A stretch of 64,000 nucleotides of DNA, taken from positions 62,001 to 126,000 of the forward strand of contig JBBPIE010000002.1 of the NCBI GenBank assembly GCA_038040485.1, in the 5' to 3' direction. The position numbers were made by a program, and so were the translations under genes. Source of the stretch: Onstottus_B arcticum. Lineage in GTDB: Bacteria > Acidobacteriota > Blastocatellia > UBA7656. Below the pieces are notes generated by a model. That model saw only the letters and a list, made by a program, of their open reading frames with translations. It had not been told where the DNA came from and made no database searches. Shown piece by piece: positions 52,977 through 61,381 of the stretch. The number at the start of each line of letters is the position of its first letter. The first letter of the stretch is position 1.

Positions 52977-53921
52977 ATACGTATACCCTTGCTTGTGATA
53001 AGGACGCCCTTCCGCCGCGACGAGTTTGACTTTTATCTCGCGTTTCTTGCCGGTCCTTGTCTGATTCTGAGGCGTGTAAAACAGCACATACTCCTGCCTC
53101 AAGTCCTTTGCAACCTGGCTGAAAGCGCGAAACAGCTCTGTCTTCTGCGACGGCAAGAAAACCTGTCCGCCCGTTTCCTCGCAGAGCCGGCGGAGATCTT
53201 TGTCATCGGCGTTGTCAACCGTCCCCGAGTCGATTCCCTTGAAGTTCTTCGTGCTGATTCCGAAGATCGTCACGTCGTAGCGCTGTGCCATCTCGATCGC
53301 TTCCTTCAGCGATTTCTCGCTCGCGGTGTCTTCTCCATCCGAAAGTATGACGATGATACGACGCGCCTCGGAGCCTTGAAGGTTCGCCATCTTCTCTTCG
53401 ATGATCCGATAGATGCCATCGTACATCCGGGTGTAGCCGCCCGCCTTCACTTTCCTGATTGCCTTGATCAGCGGCTCTAGTGCGTCCGTAAAATCCTGGT
53501 GAAGCTGGACCTCCGAATCGAACGTAGCAAACAAGACCTGGTCTTTCCGACGATAGGTCGTAACAGTCGCGACAAAGTCCTCGGCTGCGTCCTTCTCGAA
53601 CGGAAGCTTCAGCTTCACGCTGTTGCTTGTGTCCATCAACATCGCGATGTTGAGCGGCAACTGGCTCGGCGAGATGAACTTTAGTATCTGCTGCCGCTTG
53701 CCGTCTTCGTAGACTTCGAAATTGCTGACGGTCAGTCCCCCGACGAACTTGCTCTTCTCTTTGACCGATACGGGCAGGCGAACGTCAAGCACGCCAAGCT
53801 TCTGGGGCGTGTCATCTCGATCCTGTGGCTTTTGCGCGGCGGGTTTCTGCGCAAGCCCGGACTCGCAAGTAAACACAAATATCGTCAAGGCCGAAACTGC
53901 CAGAACCGTCGAGCGTCTCAT
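52974..53921 (-). CDS. secreted VWFA-related protein
   Basis: A 315-aa exported VWFA protein: signal peptide (MRRSTVLAVSALTIFVFTC), VRLPVSVKEKSKFVGGLTVSNFEVYEDG, MIDAS region AMLMDTSNSVKLKLP (DTSNS, a variant of DxSxS), and YVLFYTPQNQTRTGKKREIK at the end. Its stop codon TAG is provided by the first bases of heptad array C. It is the first of three VWFA genes in a row on this strand. Confidence 0.84.
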   Translation of the reverse strand: MRRSTVLAVSALTIFVFTCESGLAQKPAAQKPQDRDDTPQKLGVLDVRLPVSVKEKSKFVGGLTVSNFEVYEDGKRQQILKFISPSQLPLNIAMLMDTSNSVKLKLPFEKDAAEDFVATVTTYRRKDQVLFATFDSEVQLHQDFTDALEPLIKAIRKVKAGGYTRMYDGIYRIIEEKMANLQGSEARRIIVILSDGEDTASEKSLKEAIEMAQRYDVTIFGISTKNFKGIDSGTVDNADDKDLRRLCEETGGQVFLPSQKTELFRAFSQVAKDLRQEYVLFYTPQNQTRTGKKREIKVKLVAAEGRPYHKQGYTY

Positions 53922-54046
53922 CTCTTTGGGGAAACCTCCGAACTAACCGGTCTGATGCACGAGAGAATTGTCAGCGATGCTTTCAACGACGAGAATTATA
54001 GAAGCCGCAGAGTTGAAGTGACAAGCGATGTGGGTCAGCCGCGCTT

Positions 54047-55009
54047 TTATCCATCGAGCGCAGCCACAGTTTTCAGCAAGCCTGCCAGTCCGGCGGGCAG
54101 CGCTGAAGTGAACTCCAGCCGCTCGCCGGTTCGAGGGTGATTGAAGGACAGTTGCGCCGAGTGCAGGAAGTGCCGCCCAAGCTCCGCGACCTCGCGTCTG
54201 ATAGCCGAATCGCGAATCGAATTCTCGCGACCGCCGCCATAAGCGGAATCTCCCACCACTGGATGACCGAGGTGCGACAGGTGAACTCTTATCTGGTGAG
54301 TGCGGCCCGTTTTGATTTGCACATTGAGCAGTGTGAACCCGTTGAAGCGCGCGGCTACTTCAAAAATGGTGTGTGCGTTCCGGCCCGCCCCGCCTCCGAG
54401 CACAGCCATTCGGGTGCGGTTGCCGCGGCTGCGGCCGATGCGAGCCTCGATCTCGCCCCGCTCGGTCGACACCCGCCCGTAGACCAGCGCGACATAGCGT
54501 TTGAACACCAGCCGGTCGCGAAACTGGTTCGACAAGTTCTCGTGCGTCGTGTCGTTCTTGGCTACTACGAGCAGCCCTGACGTTTCTTTGTCGATTCGGT
54601 GAACAATGCCCGGCCTGGTCTTTCCGGCTTTCCCTGACAACTCGTTGAAGTGATGCACCAGTGCGTTCGCAAGCGTTCCCGACTCGATGCCCGCGCCCGG
54701 ATGCACGACCAGACCGGCGGGCTTGTCGATGACGATCAGGTCCTCATCCTCGTAGACAACGTTCAGCGGTATCGGCTGGGGCAGAAGCTCGACCGGAGGC
54801 GGCTCGGGCAGGTCTATGTCGATCTGGTCGCCGGGTCGCACGCGGTAACTGGCTTTGACCACGTGATCATTAACAACTATGTCGCCGTCTTCTATGGCGC
54901 GCTGTATTCGAGTTCGGCTGATCTGGTCGAGGTGAGATGCAAGAAAGGAATCGAGGCGCGACCCTGCCTCCTGGTCGCCGATTGTCAGCAGTTGAGCGTC
55001 AGTGGTCAC
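54047..55009 (-). CDS. 23S rRNA pseudouridine synthase, RluD family
   Basis: A 320-aa RluA-family synthase with an N-terminal S4 domain (GSRLDSFLASHLDQISRTRIQ) and catalytic motif HRIDKETSGLLVVAKND, with the nucleophilic Asp. VIDKPAGLVVHPG and TGRTHQIRVHLSHLGHPVVGD are also family motifs. RluD modifies helix 69 of 23S rRNA. No ATG fits; GTG 55009 gives the family start (VTTDAQLLTIGDQEAG). A longer frame runs into an inverted repeat and is rejected. It is followed on the same strand by a gap, then VWFA genes. Confidence 0.88.
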   Translation of the reverse strand: MTTDAQLLTIGDQEAGSRLDSFLASHLDQISRTRIQRAIEDGDIVVNDHVVKASYRVRPGDQIDIDLPEPPPVELLPQPIPLNVVYEDEDLIVIDKPAGLVVHPGAGIESGTLANALVHHFNELSGKAGKTRPGIVHRIDKETSGLLVVAKNDTTHENLSNQFRDRLVFKRYVALVYGRVSTERGEIEARIGRSRGNRTRMAVLGGGAGRNAHTIFEVAARFNGFTLLNVQIKTGRTHQIRVHLSHLGHPVVGDSAYGGGRENSIRDSAIRREVAELGRHFLHSAQLSFNHPRTGERLEFTSALPAGLAGLLKTVAALDG

Positions 55010-55020
55010 GTAGAAGCTTG

Positions 55021-55103
55021 TAGGGGTGGCCCTCCGTAGCCGCCCCTCCTTGGGGCTGCCCCTTATACCGCGCAAAGAGGGCGGCCACGACGGCCGCCCG
55101 TCC
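55021..55103. repeat. imperfect GC-rich inverted repeat before the pseudouridine synthase gene
   Basis: AGGGGTGGCCCTCCGTAGCC (from 55022) pairs imperfectly with the complement of GAGGGCGGCCACGACGGCCG (55077-55096), with about 28 nt between. It lies between lgt and the synthase gene and may be a REP-like palindrome or terminator. Confidence 0.65.
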
Positions 55104-55110
55104 AAGTATC

Positions 55111-55932
55111 CTAGGAGACGTGCGCTGCAACGTCCCCGCCGCGAGCGGCCGGGCGCGCGTCTTTGCGTCGTCGCTCATATATGGTCAACGCGAGTCCAAG
55201 CGCAAATAGCAATACCGCTATGAACTGAGAAGTTGAGAGTCCCAGCACCTGGCCTCGAGGATCGTCTCGCCAAAACTCTATGACAAATCGCGCCACTGAA
55301 TAAGTCATCAGGTAAGCGTAGATGACCTCGCCCTCGAACGAGCGCCGCCTCCGAAGCCATAACAAAAAGCCGAAGATGAGCAGGTTCGCGGCGGCTTCGA
55401 TCAACTGAGTTGGCACCAGAGCCGAGTCGATCGGAACACCGGTCAGCTCGCTTGCCTTCTCGGTGAATCGCACCCCGATCCACGACGTTGTCGGCTTACC
55501 CCAGCAACAACCGGCGGAAAAACACCCGAGTCGTCCGATCGCGTGCCCCAGCGCAACGCCCGGCGCAAACGCGTCCGAAGTCTTCCGCCACGGCAGCCGC
55601 CACCTACGCATCAGGATCACGCTGACCAGCAGCGCTATCAGAAACCCGCCGTAGTAAACTCCCGCCGAACGCCACAGATCGAACGAAAAAATCCTTCGCC
55701 AATCACCCGCGAAGGCGTTCCACTCAACGATGATCATCAGGGCTTTCGAGCCGATCAGCGACGAGGCGAGGATGTACAGGCCCAGATCGTAAATTCGGTT
55801 CTTAGGCAGGCCATCGGCTTCCGCAAGCCGCGCCGTCAGCCACAACGCTGCAATGAAACTTAACGCGAGGAGCACTCCGTAGGTCGCGATGGGTATTCCG
55901 AGTCCGGGTATTCTAAAGAGCTCCGGAAACAC
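55111..55932 (-). CDS. lgt: prolipoprotein diacylglyceryl transferase
   Basis: Lgt transfers diacylglycerol to the lipobox Cys of lipoproteins in the inner membrane. The 273-aa product has seven or so helices and the signature HAIGRLGCFSAGCCWG (about 129-144), followed by a CWGKPT segment and RFVIEFWRDD. ATG 55932 fits the family N-terminus (FPELFRIPGLGIPIATYG). It sits next to lspA; together they process lipoproteins that LolC/D later sort. Confidence 0.94.
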   Translation of the reverse strand: MFPELFRIPGLGIPIATYGVLLALSFIAALWLTARLAEADGLPKNRIYDLGLYILASSLIGSKALMIIVEWNAFAGDWRRIFSFDLWRSAGVYYGGFLIALLVSVILMRRWRLPWRKTSDAFAPGVALGHAIGRLGCFSAGCCWGKPTTSWIGVRFTEKASELTGVPIDSALVPTQLIEAAANLLIFGFLLWLRRRRSFEGEVIYAYLMTYSVARFVIEFWRDDPRGQVLGLSTSQFIAVLLFALGLALTIYERRRKDARPAARGGDVAAHVS

Positions 55933-55935
55933 AGA

Positions 55936-56493
55936 TCACTCCTGAGCCGCATCCGCGGTGGGGGACTCGATCGGCCCGGCGGAGGCAGCCGCCCGTTCGT
56001 CGTGCGGCGGGATGAACAGCTCGATTGCCATCAACGCCGCGCCGATCGTAATAGCCGTGTCCGCTACGTTGAACACCGGCCACTGGTAGTCCTTGTAATA
56101 GATCAATATGAAATCAATGACCCGGCCCATTCGAACACGGTCAACCAGGTTGCCCGAGATTCCCGCTGCCAACAGCGCCAGGGACCAAAGCAGCAACCGA
56201 TTCTTGCTTGATGTGCGCGTCATGTAAAATGCGACGACCACGATTGCTCCAATTGAAATCGATACCAGCAGCCATTTCACGTTTCCGTTGTTCAGCATCC
56301 CGAAGGCAATGCCGGGGTTTTCCGTGTAGCTGAACTTAAAGAACCCGCGGATAACGTCTATCTCGTCGCCCTCGCGAAGATTGATCGACATCCAGTACTT
56401 GGTGAACTGATCGATCATCAACACGACCGCTGTGACCAGCAGGTACCAGAACTTTACGGCGTTAGTGTTCGCGTGCGAGGTTTCTGAGGTCAT
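55936..56493 (-). CDS. lspA: lipoprotein signal peptidase
   Basis: LspA (185 aa) cleaves the signal peptide of lipidated prolipoproteins. Catalytic Asp residues are in GNLVDRVRMGRVIDF and FNVADTAITIGAA; the four helices are clear. ATG 56493 (MTSETSHANTN) is used; the open frame reaches 56532 over a remnant of a PIN-toxin gene. It is 3 nt before lgt and coupled to it. C-terminal tail of about 20 polar residues extends beyond typical LspA. Confidence 0.93.
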   Translation of the reverse strand: MTSETSHANTNAVKFWYLLVTAVVLMIDQFTKYWMSINLREGDEIDVIRGFFKFSYTENPGIAFGMLNNGNVKWLLVSISIGAIVVVAFYMTRTSSKNRLLLWSLALLAAGISGNLVDRVRMGRVIDFILIYYKDYQWPVFNVADTAITIGAALMAIELFIPPHDERAAASAGPIESPTADAAQE

Positions 56494-56532
56494 AGCTCTG
56501 TCGTCCCTCAATGCGGCGATTCTGCTGACCAC

Positions 56533-56598
56533 CTAGGTTCCGGGTTCACCGAAGCAGCGTTTGATCACCGCGCTGCTGTCAAAGAAGTAAGCAGCCAC
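56533..56598 (-). pseudogene. remnant of a PIN-domain (VapC-like) toxin gene
   Basis: Immediately after the antitoxin stop, GTG at 56598 opens a 21-codon frame VAAYFFDSSAVIKRCFGEPG.. to TAG 56533-56535. AAYFFDSSAVIKR is the typical N-terminus of PIN toxins, with the first catalytic Asp (FDSSA). The rest of the domain (about 110 aa) is missing; lspA follows at once. So the toxin is destroyed and only its first strand and helix remain. Confidence 0.7.
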
Positions 56599-56868
56599 TT
56601 AGCGGCGCTCCTCGATGATAATTTCCGAAACAGGTTTGCCCTCAACCGCTATCGGCTTTCGGTTAGCGTAAAACTCAGCGTCCCGGATACGAGGCGGAAT
56701 CCGGCTGATAATACCCCGCTCCAGGAGTCGCTTTTGGAAACCCGACGACGACACGTCAGGTTGGGCTGGGGTAACAGATGACTCCAGCATTTCGCGAAGT
56801 GCTCTCTGCTCATCGGGCGTCAGCGCTTTGACTTCTTCAACTATTCGATCGAGATTCGAGGTCGTCAT
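56599..56868 (-). CDS. VapB-like antitoxin of a broken PIN toxin pair
   Basis: An 89-aa protein: LDRIVEEVKALTPDEQRALREML, then a middle linker and the end NRKPIAVEGKPVSEIIIEERR, which matches small antitoxins that precede PIN toxins in cyanobacteria and Acidobacteriota. Its ATG overlaps the ileS stop (ATGA at 56865-56868), so it is translated from the ileS transcript. The partner toxin immediately downstream survives only as a 21-codon stub, making this an orphan antitoxin. Confidence 0.7.
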   Translation of the reverse strand: MTTSNLDRIVEEVKALTPDEQRALREMLESSVTPAQPDVSSSGFQKRLLERGIISRIPPRIRDAEFYANRKPIAVEGKPVSEIIIEERR

Positions 56869-59855
56869 AATCCCCATCCTTCTTCCAACTGCCGAATGCA
56901 GCGATCACACACTCCGGGAACGCGCGGATCGTCGGCCAGGGTTTCCAACCAACGCCAACATCGCTCGCATTTCGTTCCTGTGGCATGTTCGCCTTCAACC
57001 ACAATTGCCCCTTCCAGCGCGTCGTTGGGTTCCTCTTTAAGGTCAACGTTCGACACTATTAGAATCTCACACAATTCTTCTAGGGTGTATCTGTTGAGCA
57101 TCTCATAAAGGTCCTGAGGCACTCGTAATTCTACTTTAGCTTCGAGCGATGACCCTATGACTTTACGAACGCGCATTTCCTCGAGCTTTTTCTGGACTCC
57201 AAAACGAACGTCCAATATGTGGTCGTTCCATTGCTCGATCAAGTCCTTCTCACCTTCACGAGGCTCTTCCTCATGAAATTCAGCGAGGTGCACAGAAGCT
57301 TCGCGCCTCCCAGGAAGGCTTTCCCAGATTTCGTCGGCCGTGAACGGAAGTATCGGTGATAGCAACCGAGCGAGCGTTTCGACAATCTGGTGTAGCGCGG
57401 TTTGTGCGCTTCTCCGTCCGACTGACTTGGGCGCAAACGTATAGAGCCGGTCTTTCAAGATATCGAAGTAGACGTTCGAAAACGTCACAGCAGCAGCATG
57501 GTAGAGTGAATGAAACACAGCCGTATATTCAAATCGTCGATAAGAGTCGACGACCCTGCGCGTCAGTTCGCGGCAATACGCGAGTGCCGAGCGATCTACC
57601 ATCGACATCTCCGCCTCTGCGAGACGATCGCGCTCAGGATCGAAGTCATACAGATTGCCGAGTGCGAATCGAGCCGTGTTGCGAAGCTTCCGATAAGCAT
57701 CAACCACTCGCGTCAGTATTTCCTCCGAGATTCGCACGTCCTCTTTGAACTCAGACGAAGCAACCCACAGCCTCAATACTTCAGCGCCGTGTTTCCCGAC
57801 GACTTCCTCGGGCGGCATAGCGTTGCCCGTAGACTTGTGCATGGCTTTGCCTTCGCCGTCCACCGTCCAGCCATGTGTTATCACTGTTTTGTAGGGAGCT
57901 TGATCATGCGCCGCGAGCCCAACCATCAACGAAGAGTTGAACCAGCCGCGATACTGGTCCGGGCCTTCGAGATAAACATCAGCCGGCCACGGCAGATGCC
58001 GCTCCGCTTCGAGCACCGCAACGGATGACGACCCTGAATCGAACCACACGTCCAGAATGTCGGTCTCCTTGGTGAACGTCGAGCCGTTGCACTTCGGACA
58101 CGAGAAGCCCTCGGGCAACAAGTATTCCGGCTCGCGCGCGTACCACGCGTCAGCCGTCTCCTTCTCAAAAATTGACGAGACGTGATCGATCACCTTCTCG
58201 TCTGCTATCGTCTCGCCGCAGCCCGCGCAATAGAAAGCCGGGATCGGCACGCCCCACACACGCTGCCTCGACACGCACCAGTCGGGCCGCCCACTGAACA
58301 TATTCCTCATCCGGTCGCGGCCCCACACCGGCAACCAGTTGACGCGGTCGATCTCGCTCAACGCGCCCGCCCGCAACGAGCGTCCGTCGTCGTTCGAGCG
58401 GTCCATCGAGATGAACCATTGCGGCGTGGCTCGAAAGATCACGGGGTTGTGGCAGCGCCAGCAGTGTGGATAGCGGTGCGCGTATTCTTCGGTGAACGCC
58501 AGCGCGCCAGTCGAACGCAAAAAGTCGACGATCTGACTGTTTGCTTCAAACACCGACTGGCCGGCGAAGCCTTCGACCTCGCTGGTGAATCGCCCCGCGC
58601 TATCGACGGGGCAGTACACCTCCGTGCCCTGCATCTGTCCGCCCAGCACACCCGCAGCGCGAAGCTGGTCGTACACCGGCGCAAGTTGCTCGCGATACTG
58701 CTGCCCGATCACGAAGTCGTCATGGCCGTGACCGGGCGCCGTGTGCACGCATCCCGTCCCGGCTTTCCCGGTTCCCTTCTTCTGCGCGTCCGCAACATCG
58801 AGTTCGGTCTCCGCGTCGGATTCGCCTCCAAGCGTCACGTGCTCGCCCAGCATCAGCAACGACGGCCGATCGATCCACGCGTGTCGCGCCTGCAATCCCT
58901 CGAGCAGAGAGCCCGGGAACGCTGCGACGACCGTCGCCCCGGCGAATCCGCATTTCTCGGCCACGGCTTCGACCAGGTCCTTTGCGACAATGTAGATTTC
59001 TTCGCCGACATCGACCGCGGCGTAGTCGAAGTTCGGATTGACCGCAATTCCAAGATTGGCCGGAAGCGTCCACGGCGTCGTCGTCCAGATAAGCACGAAA
59101 ACAGGCTTAACGATTTTGGATTTTGGATTTTGGATTTTGGATTCCGGGCGGGCCTCGATCCGCCTTACGAGTTCGGAAACCTGGTCGTCAGGAAGCGGGA
59201 ACTTCACGTAGACCGACGGGCTCGTGTGTTGCCCGTACTCGACTTCGGCTTCAGCGAGAGCGGTCTGATCGTGTATGCACCAGTAGACCGGGCGCGCGCC
59301 CTTGTACACATAGCCTCGCCCCACGAAGCGCCCGAACAACCGCGCCGTCTGCGCTTCATAGGCATTCGACATCGTGAGGTAAGGATTGTCCCACTCGCCG
59401 AGAATTCCGAGACGTTGAAAGTCCCGGGTCTGTCGCTTCAAAGCCCCGGCTGCGTGTTCGCGGCAGGCGCGCCTGATCGACACCGGGCTCATCTGACTCT
59501 TCTTAGCTCCGAGTTTCTTGTCGACAAAATTCTCAATCGGCAGGCCGTGGCAATCGTAGCCCGGCACGTACGGCGCATCGTAGCCCATCATCGAGTGCGA
59601 CTTGACCACGAAGTCTTTTAGTATCTTGTTCATCGCCGTACCGATGTGGATGTCGGCGTTGGCATACGGCGGCCCGTCGTGCAGAACAAACATTGGTCGT
59701 CCAGCTCGAACGCGGCGAATCTCTTCGTAAAGATTCATCTTGTTCCAGCGCGCGAGCCGCTCGGGCTCTCGCTGCGTGAGGTTCGCCTTCTGCGCGAAGC
59801 TGGTCTTCGGCAGGTTGACTGTTGCCTTCAAGTCGAAGGGTTTCTCACTGGACAT
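56865..59855 (-). CDS. ileS: isoleucine--tRNA ligase
   Basis: IleRS (996 aa) charges tRNA-Ile. Class I HIGH site HDGPPYANADIHIGTAMNKIL is complete, and the CP1 editing domain begins at LIWTTTPWTLPANLG. The KMSKS loop reads GKAMHKSTGN, so the first and third residues differ from KMSKS. The C-terminal zinc site is CERCWRWLETLADDP...CDRC. A heptad repeat encoded at 59112-59146 adds ESKIQNPKSKI just before the editing domain, an insertion not part of the fold. The stop overlaps the next gene (ATGA). The start ATG at 59855 lies 12 nt from repeat locus D and has no clear ribosome-binding site. Confidence 0.93.
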   Translation of the reverse strand: MSSEKPFDLKATVNLPKTSFAQKANLTQREPERLARWNKMNLYEEIRRVRAGRPMFVLHDGPPYANADIHIGTAMNKILKDFVVKSHSMMGYDAPYVPGYDCHGLPIENFVDKKLGAKKSQMSPVSIRRACREHAAGALKRQTRDFQRLGILGEWDNPYLTMSNAYEAQTARLFGRFVGRGYVYKGARPVYWCIHDQTALAEAEVEYGQHTSPSVYVKFPLPDDQVSELVRRIEARPESKIQNPKSKIVKPVFVLIWTTTPWTLPANLGIAVNPNFDYAAVDVGEEIYIVAKDLVEAVAEKCGFAGATVVAAFPGSLLEGLQARHAWIDRPSLLMLGEHVTLGGESDAETELDVADAQKKGTGKAGTGCVHTAPGHGHDDFVIGQQYREQLAPVYDQLRAAGVLGGQMQGTEVYCPVDSAGRFTSEVEGFAGQSVFEANSQIVDFLRSTGALAFTEEYAHRYPHCWRCHNPVIFRATPQWFISMDRSNDDGRSLRAGALSEIDRVNWLPVWGRDRMRNMFSGRPDWCVSRQRVWGVPIPAFYCAGCGETIADEKVIDHVSSIFEKETADAWYAREPEYLLPEGFSCPKCNGSTFTKETDILDVWFDSGSSSVAVLEAERHLPWPADVYLEGPDQYRGWFNSSLMVGLAAHDQAPYKTVITHGWTVDGEGKAMHKSTGNAMPPEEVVGKHGAEVLRLWVASSEFKEDVRISEEILTRVVDAYRKLRNTARFALGNLYDFDPERDRLAEAEMSMVDRSALAYCRELTRRVVDSYRRFEYTAVFHSLYHAAAVTFSNVYFDILKDRLYTFAPKSVGRRSAQTALHQIVETLARLLSPILPFTADEIWESLPGRREASVHLAEFHEEEPREGEKDLIEQWNDHILDVRFGVQKKLEEMRVRKVIGSSLEAKVELRVPQDLYEMLNRYTLEELCEILIVSNVDLKEEPNDALEGAIVVEGEHATGTKCERCWRWLETLADDPRVPGVCDRCIRQLEEGWGL
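59112..59146. repeat. heptanucleotide array inside ileS (locus F, 5 units)
   Basis: Four GATTTTG units plus GATTCCG, 35 bp, run in the ileS coding sequence in frame. The minus strand codes SKIQNPKSKI around residues 238-248. The unit is the same as at locus D upstream of the gene. No inverted partner is present. Confidence 0.88.
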
Positions 59856-59866
59856 CGGGGCGTCTC

Positions 59867-59971
59867 GATTTTGGATTTTGGATTTTGGATTTTCGATTCG
59901 GACTCTTAGCTTCCTGGTTCACGTACACTCCAGGGTCGCAATCCAAAATCCAAAATCTAAATTCCAAAATC
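59867..59971. repeat. inverted heptanucleotide array (locus D, 4+4 units)
   Basis: Four GATTTTG-type units (59867-59894), a spacer with an internal CCTGG/CCAGG pair, then four complementary CAAAATC-type units (59944-59971). It lies 12 nt upstream of the ileS start codon on the minus strand and next to the terminator of the preceding gene. Confidence 0.9.
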
Positions 59972-59973
59972 TG

Positions 59974-60011
59974 AAAAAGCACCTGGCTCCTACCGCGAGG
60001 AAACCAGGTGC
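59974..60011 (-). terminator. intrinsic terminator after the DUF948-like gene
   Basis: On the minus strand GCACCTGG (60011-60004) pairs with CCAGGTGC (59986-59979), with further TCCT/AGGA pairing inside, and is followed by five T residues. It closes the transcript of 60080-60673 and is separate from repeat locus D. Confidence 0.8.
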
Positions 60012-60079
60012 CTCTCGGAACTAGCTATCAGCTCCGTCGGCCAATCGGGCAGTCGCTCAACCTGTCAGGCCGCGGTGTT

Positions 60080-60673
60080 TCAGATGAACATCTCCTCGTC
60101 TTGATAGGCGCGATCGATCGGTTTACGTCCGCGGCCGAACAGCAGCTCAAGCGTTTTCCTCAAGCCGGCCAGCAGCGCCGCCACTTCGCGGATCGGCTGG
60201 ACCACCGTCGTTTGAATCTCGATGGTCGTGACCTCAACCCGATCTTGAGTGCGCGTCATCAAGGCGTCGAGTTCACCAACCTGCCGCTGAAGCGTGTTCG
60301 TGGTGTAGTCAAGCGTCGCGGAGATCTGCTCGGCCTGATGGCGTGCCAGGTTGTTCAACTCCTGCGACGTCGCGGACACAGCGGCTGCAACCGCGCGAGT
60401 CTCAACCGTGATCTTGTCGAACGTTTCGCGCGCTTGCTCACTGATCGTTTCAACTGAAGTCTTCACGGTCGCGATGGTTCCCTGGACCTGGTCGATCATG
60501 GGACCGGCTTTTGCCAGAATCGGTTCCGCCTTCGCTTGAAGCGATGAGGCCACCGCGTTTAGCTTCTTCACCGCGCCGTAGATGAAGATGAGCGCCCCAG
60601 CTTGCACGATGAAGCTCAACCCGACGATCACAGCGGCTATAGCCACCACGGTGTTGAAGGTCTGCTGACTCAC
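60080..60673 (-). CDS. DUF948-like membrane-anchored coiled-coil protein
   Basis: A 197-aa protein with an N-terminal membrane helix (about 9-33, VVAIAAVIVGLSFIVQAGALIF) and a long helical, Thr/Ala-rich region (AEPILAKAGPMIDQVQGTIATVKTS) of repeated DUF948/YtxG style. DUF948 and YtxH proteins are often adjacent general-stress or envelope proteins, as here. No enzyme motif. The start ATG 60673 has GGAGG upstream (TAGGGAGGCTCCGTAG). A terminator follows. Confidence 0.7.
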   Translation of the reverse strand: MSQQTFNTVVAIAAVIVGLSFIVQAGALIFIYGAVKKLNAVASSLQAKAEPILAKAGPMIDQVQGTIATVKTSVETISEQARETFDKITVETRAVAAAVSATSQELNNLARHQAEQISATLDYTTNTLQRQVGELDALMTRTQDRVEVTTIEIQTTVVQPIREVAALLAGLRKTLELLFGRGRKPIDRAYQDEEMFI

Positions 60674-60782
60674 TACGGAGCCTCCCTAAGCAACCACGTC
60701 CTGAACCTTCACCTGTCCATCGCCGCCCGGTTGGCAAGCGGCGTCATAAGATTGGGGTGTTCGGGTCCGCTGGGCGAATCTA

Positions 60783-61253
60783 CTACGACTCCTCGCCCTC
60801 GACTGCTGCACGGCCCACGTCGCCTACCTTGCGTTTCTCTTCGCGGTAGGCTTGCTTGCCGGCCTCGATCGCCGCCGCGATCTGATCTTTCTGACGGCCG
60901 GCGACTTCCGAGACTACCTCGGCGCCTTGAGCGACCTTCTCGCGCGCGGTGCCGTAAACGTCGGCGACTCTTCCGCTCGCGGTGCCGTAAGCTTCAGCAA
61001 CCTTGCCGCTCGCAGTGCCGTAAGCCTCGGCGACGCGCCCGCTTGTGGTGCCGTAAACCTCTGCCGCCCGATCGCCGATCGCTCGCGCGCCTTCGTTCGC
61101 CGCGTCGAGTCCCTTCTTGGTGTAGTCGGCGATGTCGCCCCGTAGTTCACGCCCGCTCTTGGGCGCAAACAGTAACGCAAGCGTCGCACCGATGCCTGCC
61201 CCGATCAAAAGAAATGTTAGCTTCTCTGTTGCTGATCCATCGTTCTCTGCCAT
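60783..61253 (-). CDS. YtxH domain protein
   Basis: A 156-aa protein: a YtxH membrane motif (LTFLLIGAGIGATLALLFAPKSGRELR) followed by a helical region with four 11-aa tandem repeats, (A/E)(E/D)(V/A)YGT(T/A)SG(R/K)V, at about 56-100. ATG 61253 has GGAGG upstream and a good promoter lies further upstream. YtxH proteins are general stress or membrane-associated. The gene precedes the DUF948-like gene on the same strand. Confidence 0.82.
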   Translation of the reverse strand: MAENDGSATEKLTFLLIGAGIGATLALLFAPKSGRELRGDIADYTKKGLDAANEGARAIGDRAAEVYGTTSGRVAEAYGTASGKVAEAYGTASGRVADVYGTAREKVAQGAEVVSEVAGRQKDQIAAAIEAGKQAYREEKRKVGDVGRAAVEGEES

Positions 61254-61318
61254 TTTCCTGCCTCCTGCACACAAAGTGTTATCAACATGCTCGAAGTGCT
61301 GCGCGATTCGGAACCTTC

Positions 61319-61348
61319 AATATAGCACTCCGATTTGACTGCATTCAA
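61319..61348 (-). promoter_or_regulatory. promoter candidate for the ytxH-like gene
   Basis: On the minus strand TTGAAT (61348-61343), an 18-nt spacer and TATATT (61324-61319) lie 65 nt before the start codon at 61253. Confidence 0.6.
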
Positions 61349-61381
61349 GACAACGCGGTCACGGCGCGTCCTCAGGAAGGC

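Noticed and set aside
55010..55105. N-terminal extension of the pseudouridine synthase
   Set aside because: The added residues are coded by a GC-rich palindrome and are not family sequence; GTG 55009 is the likely start.
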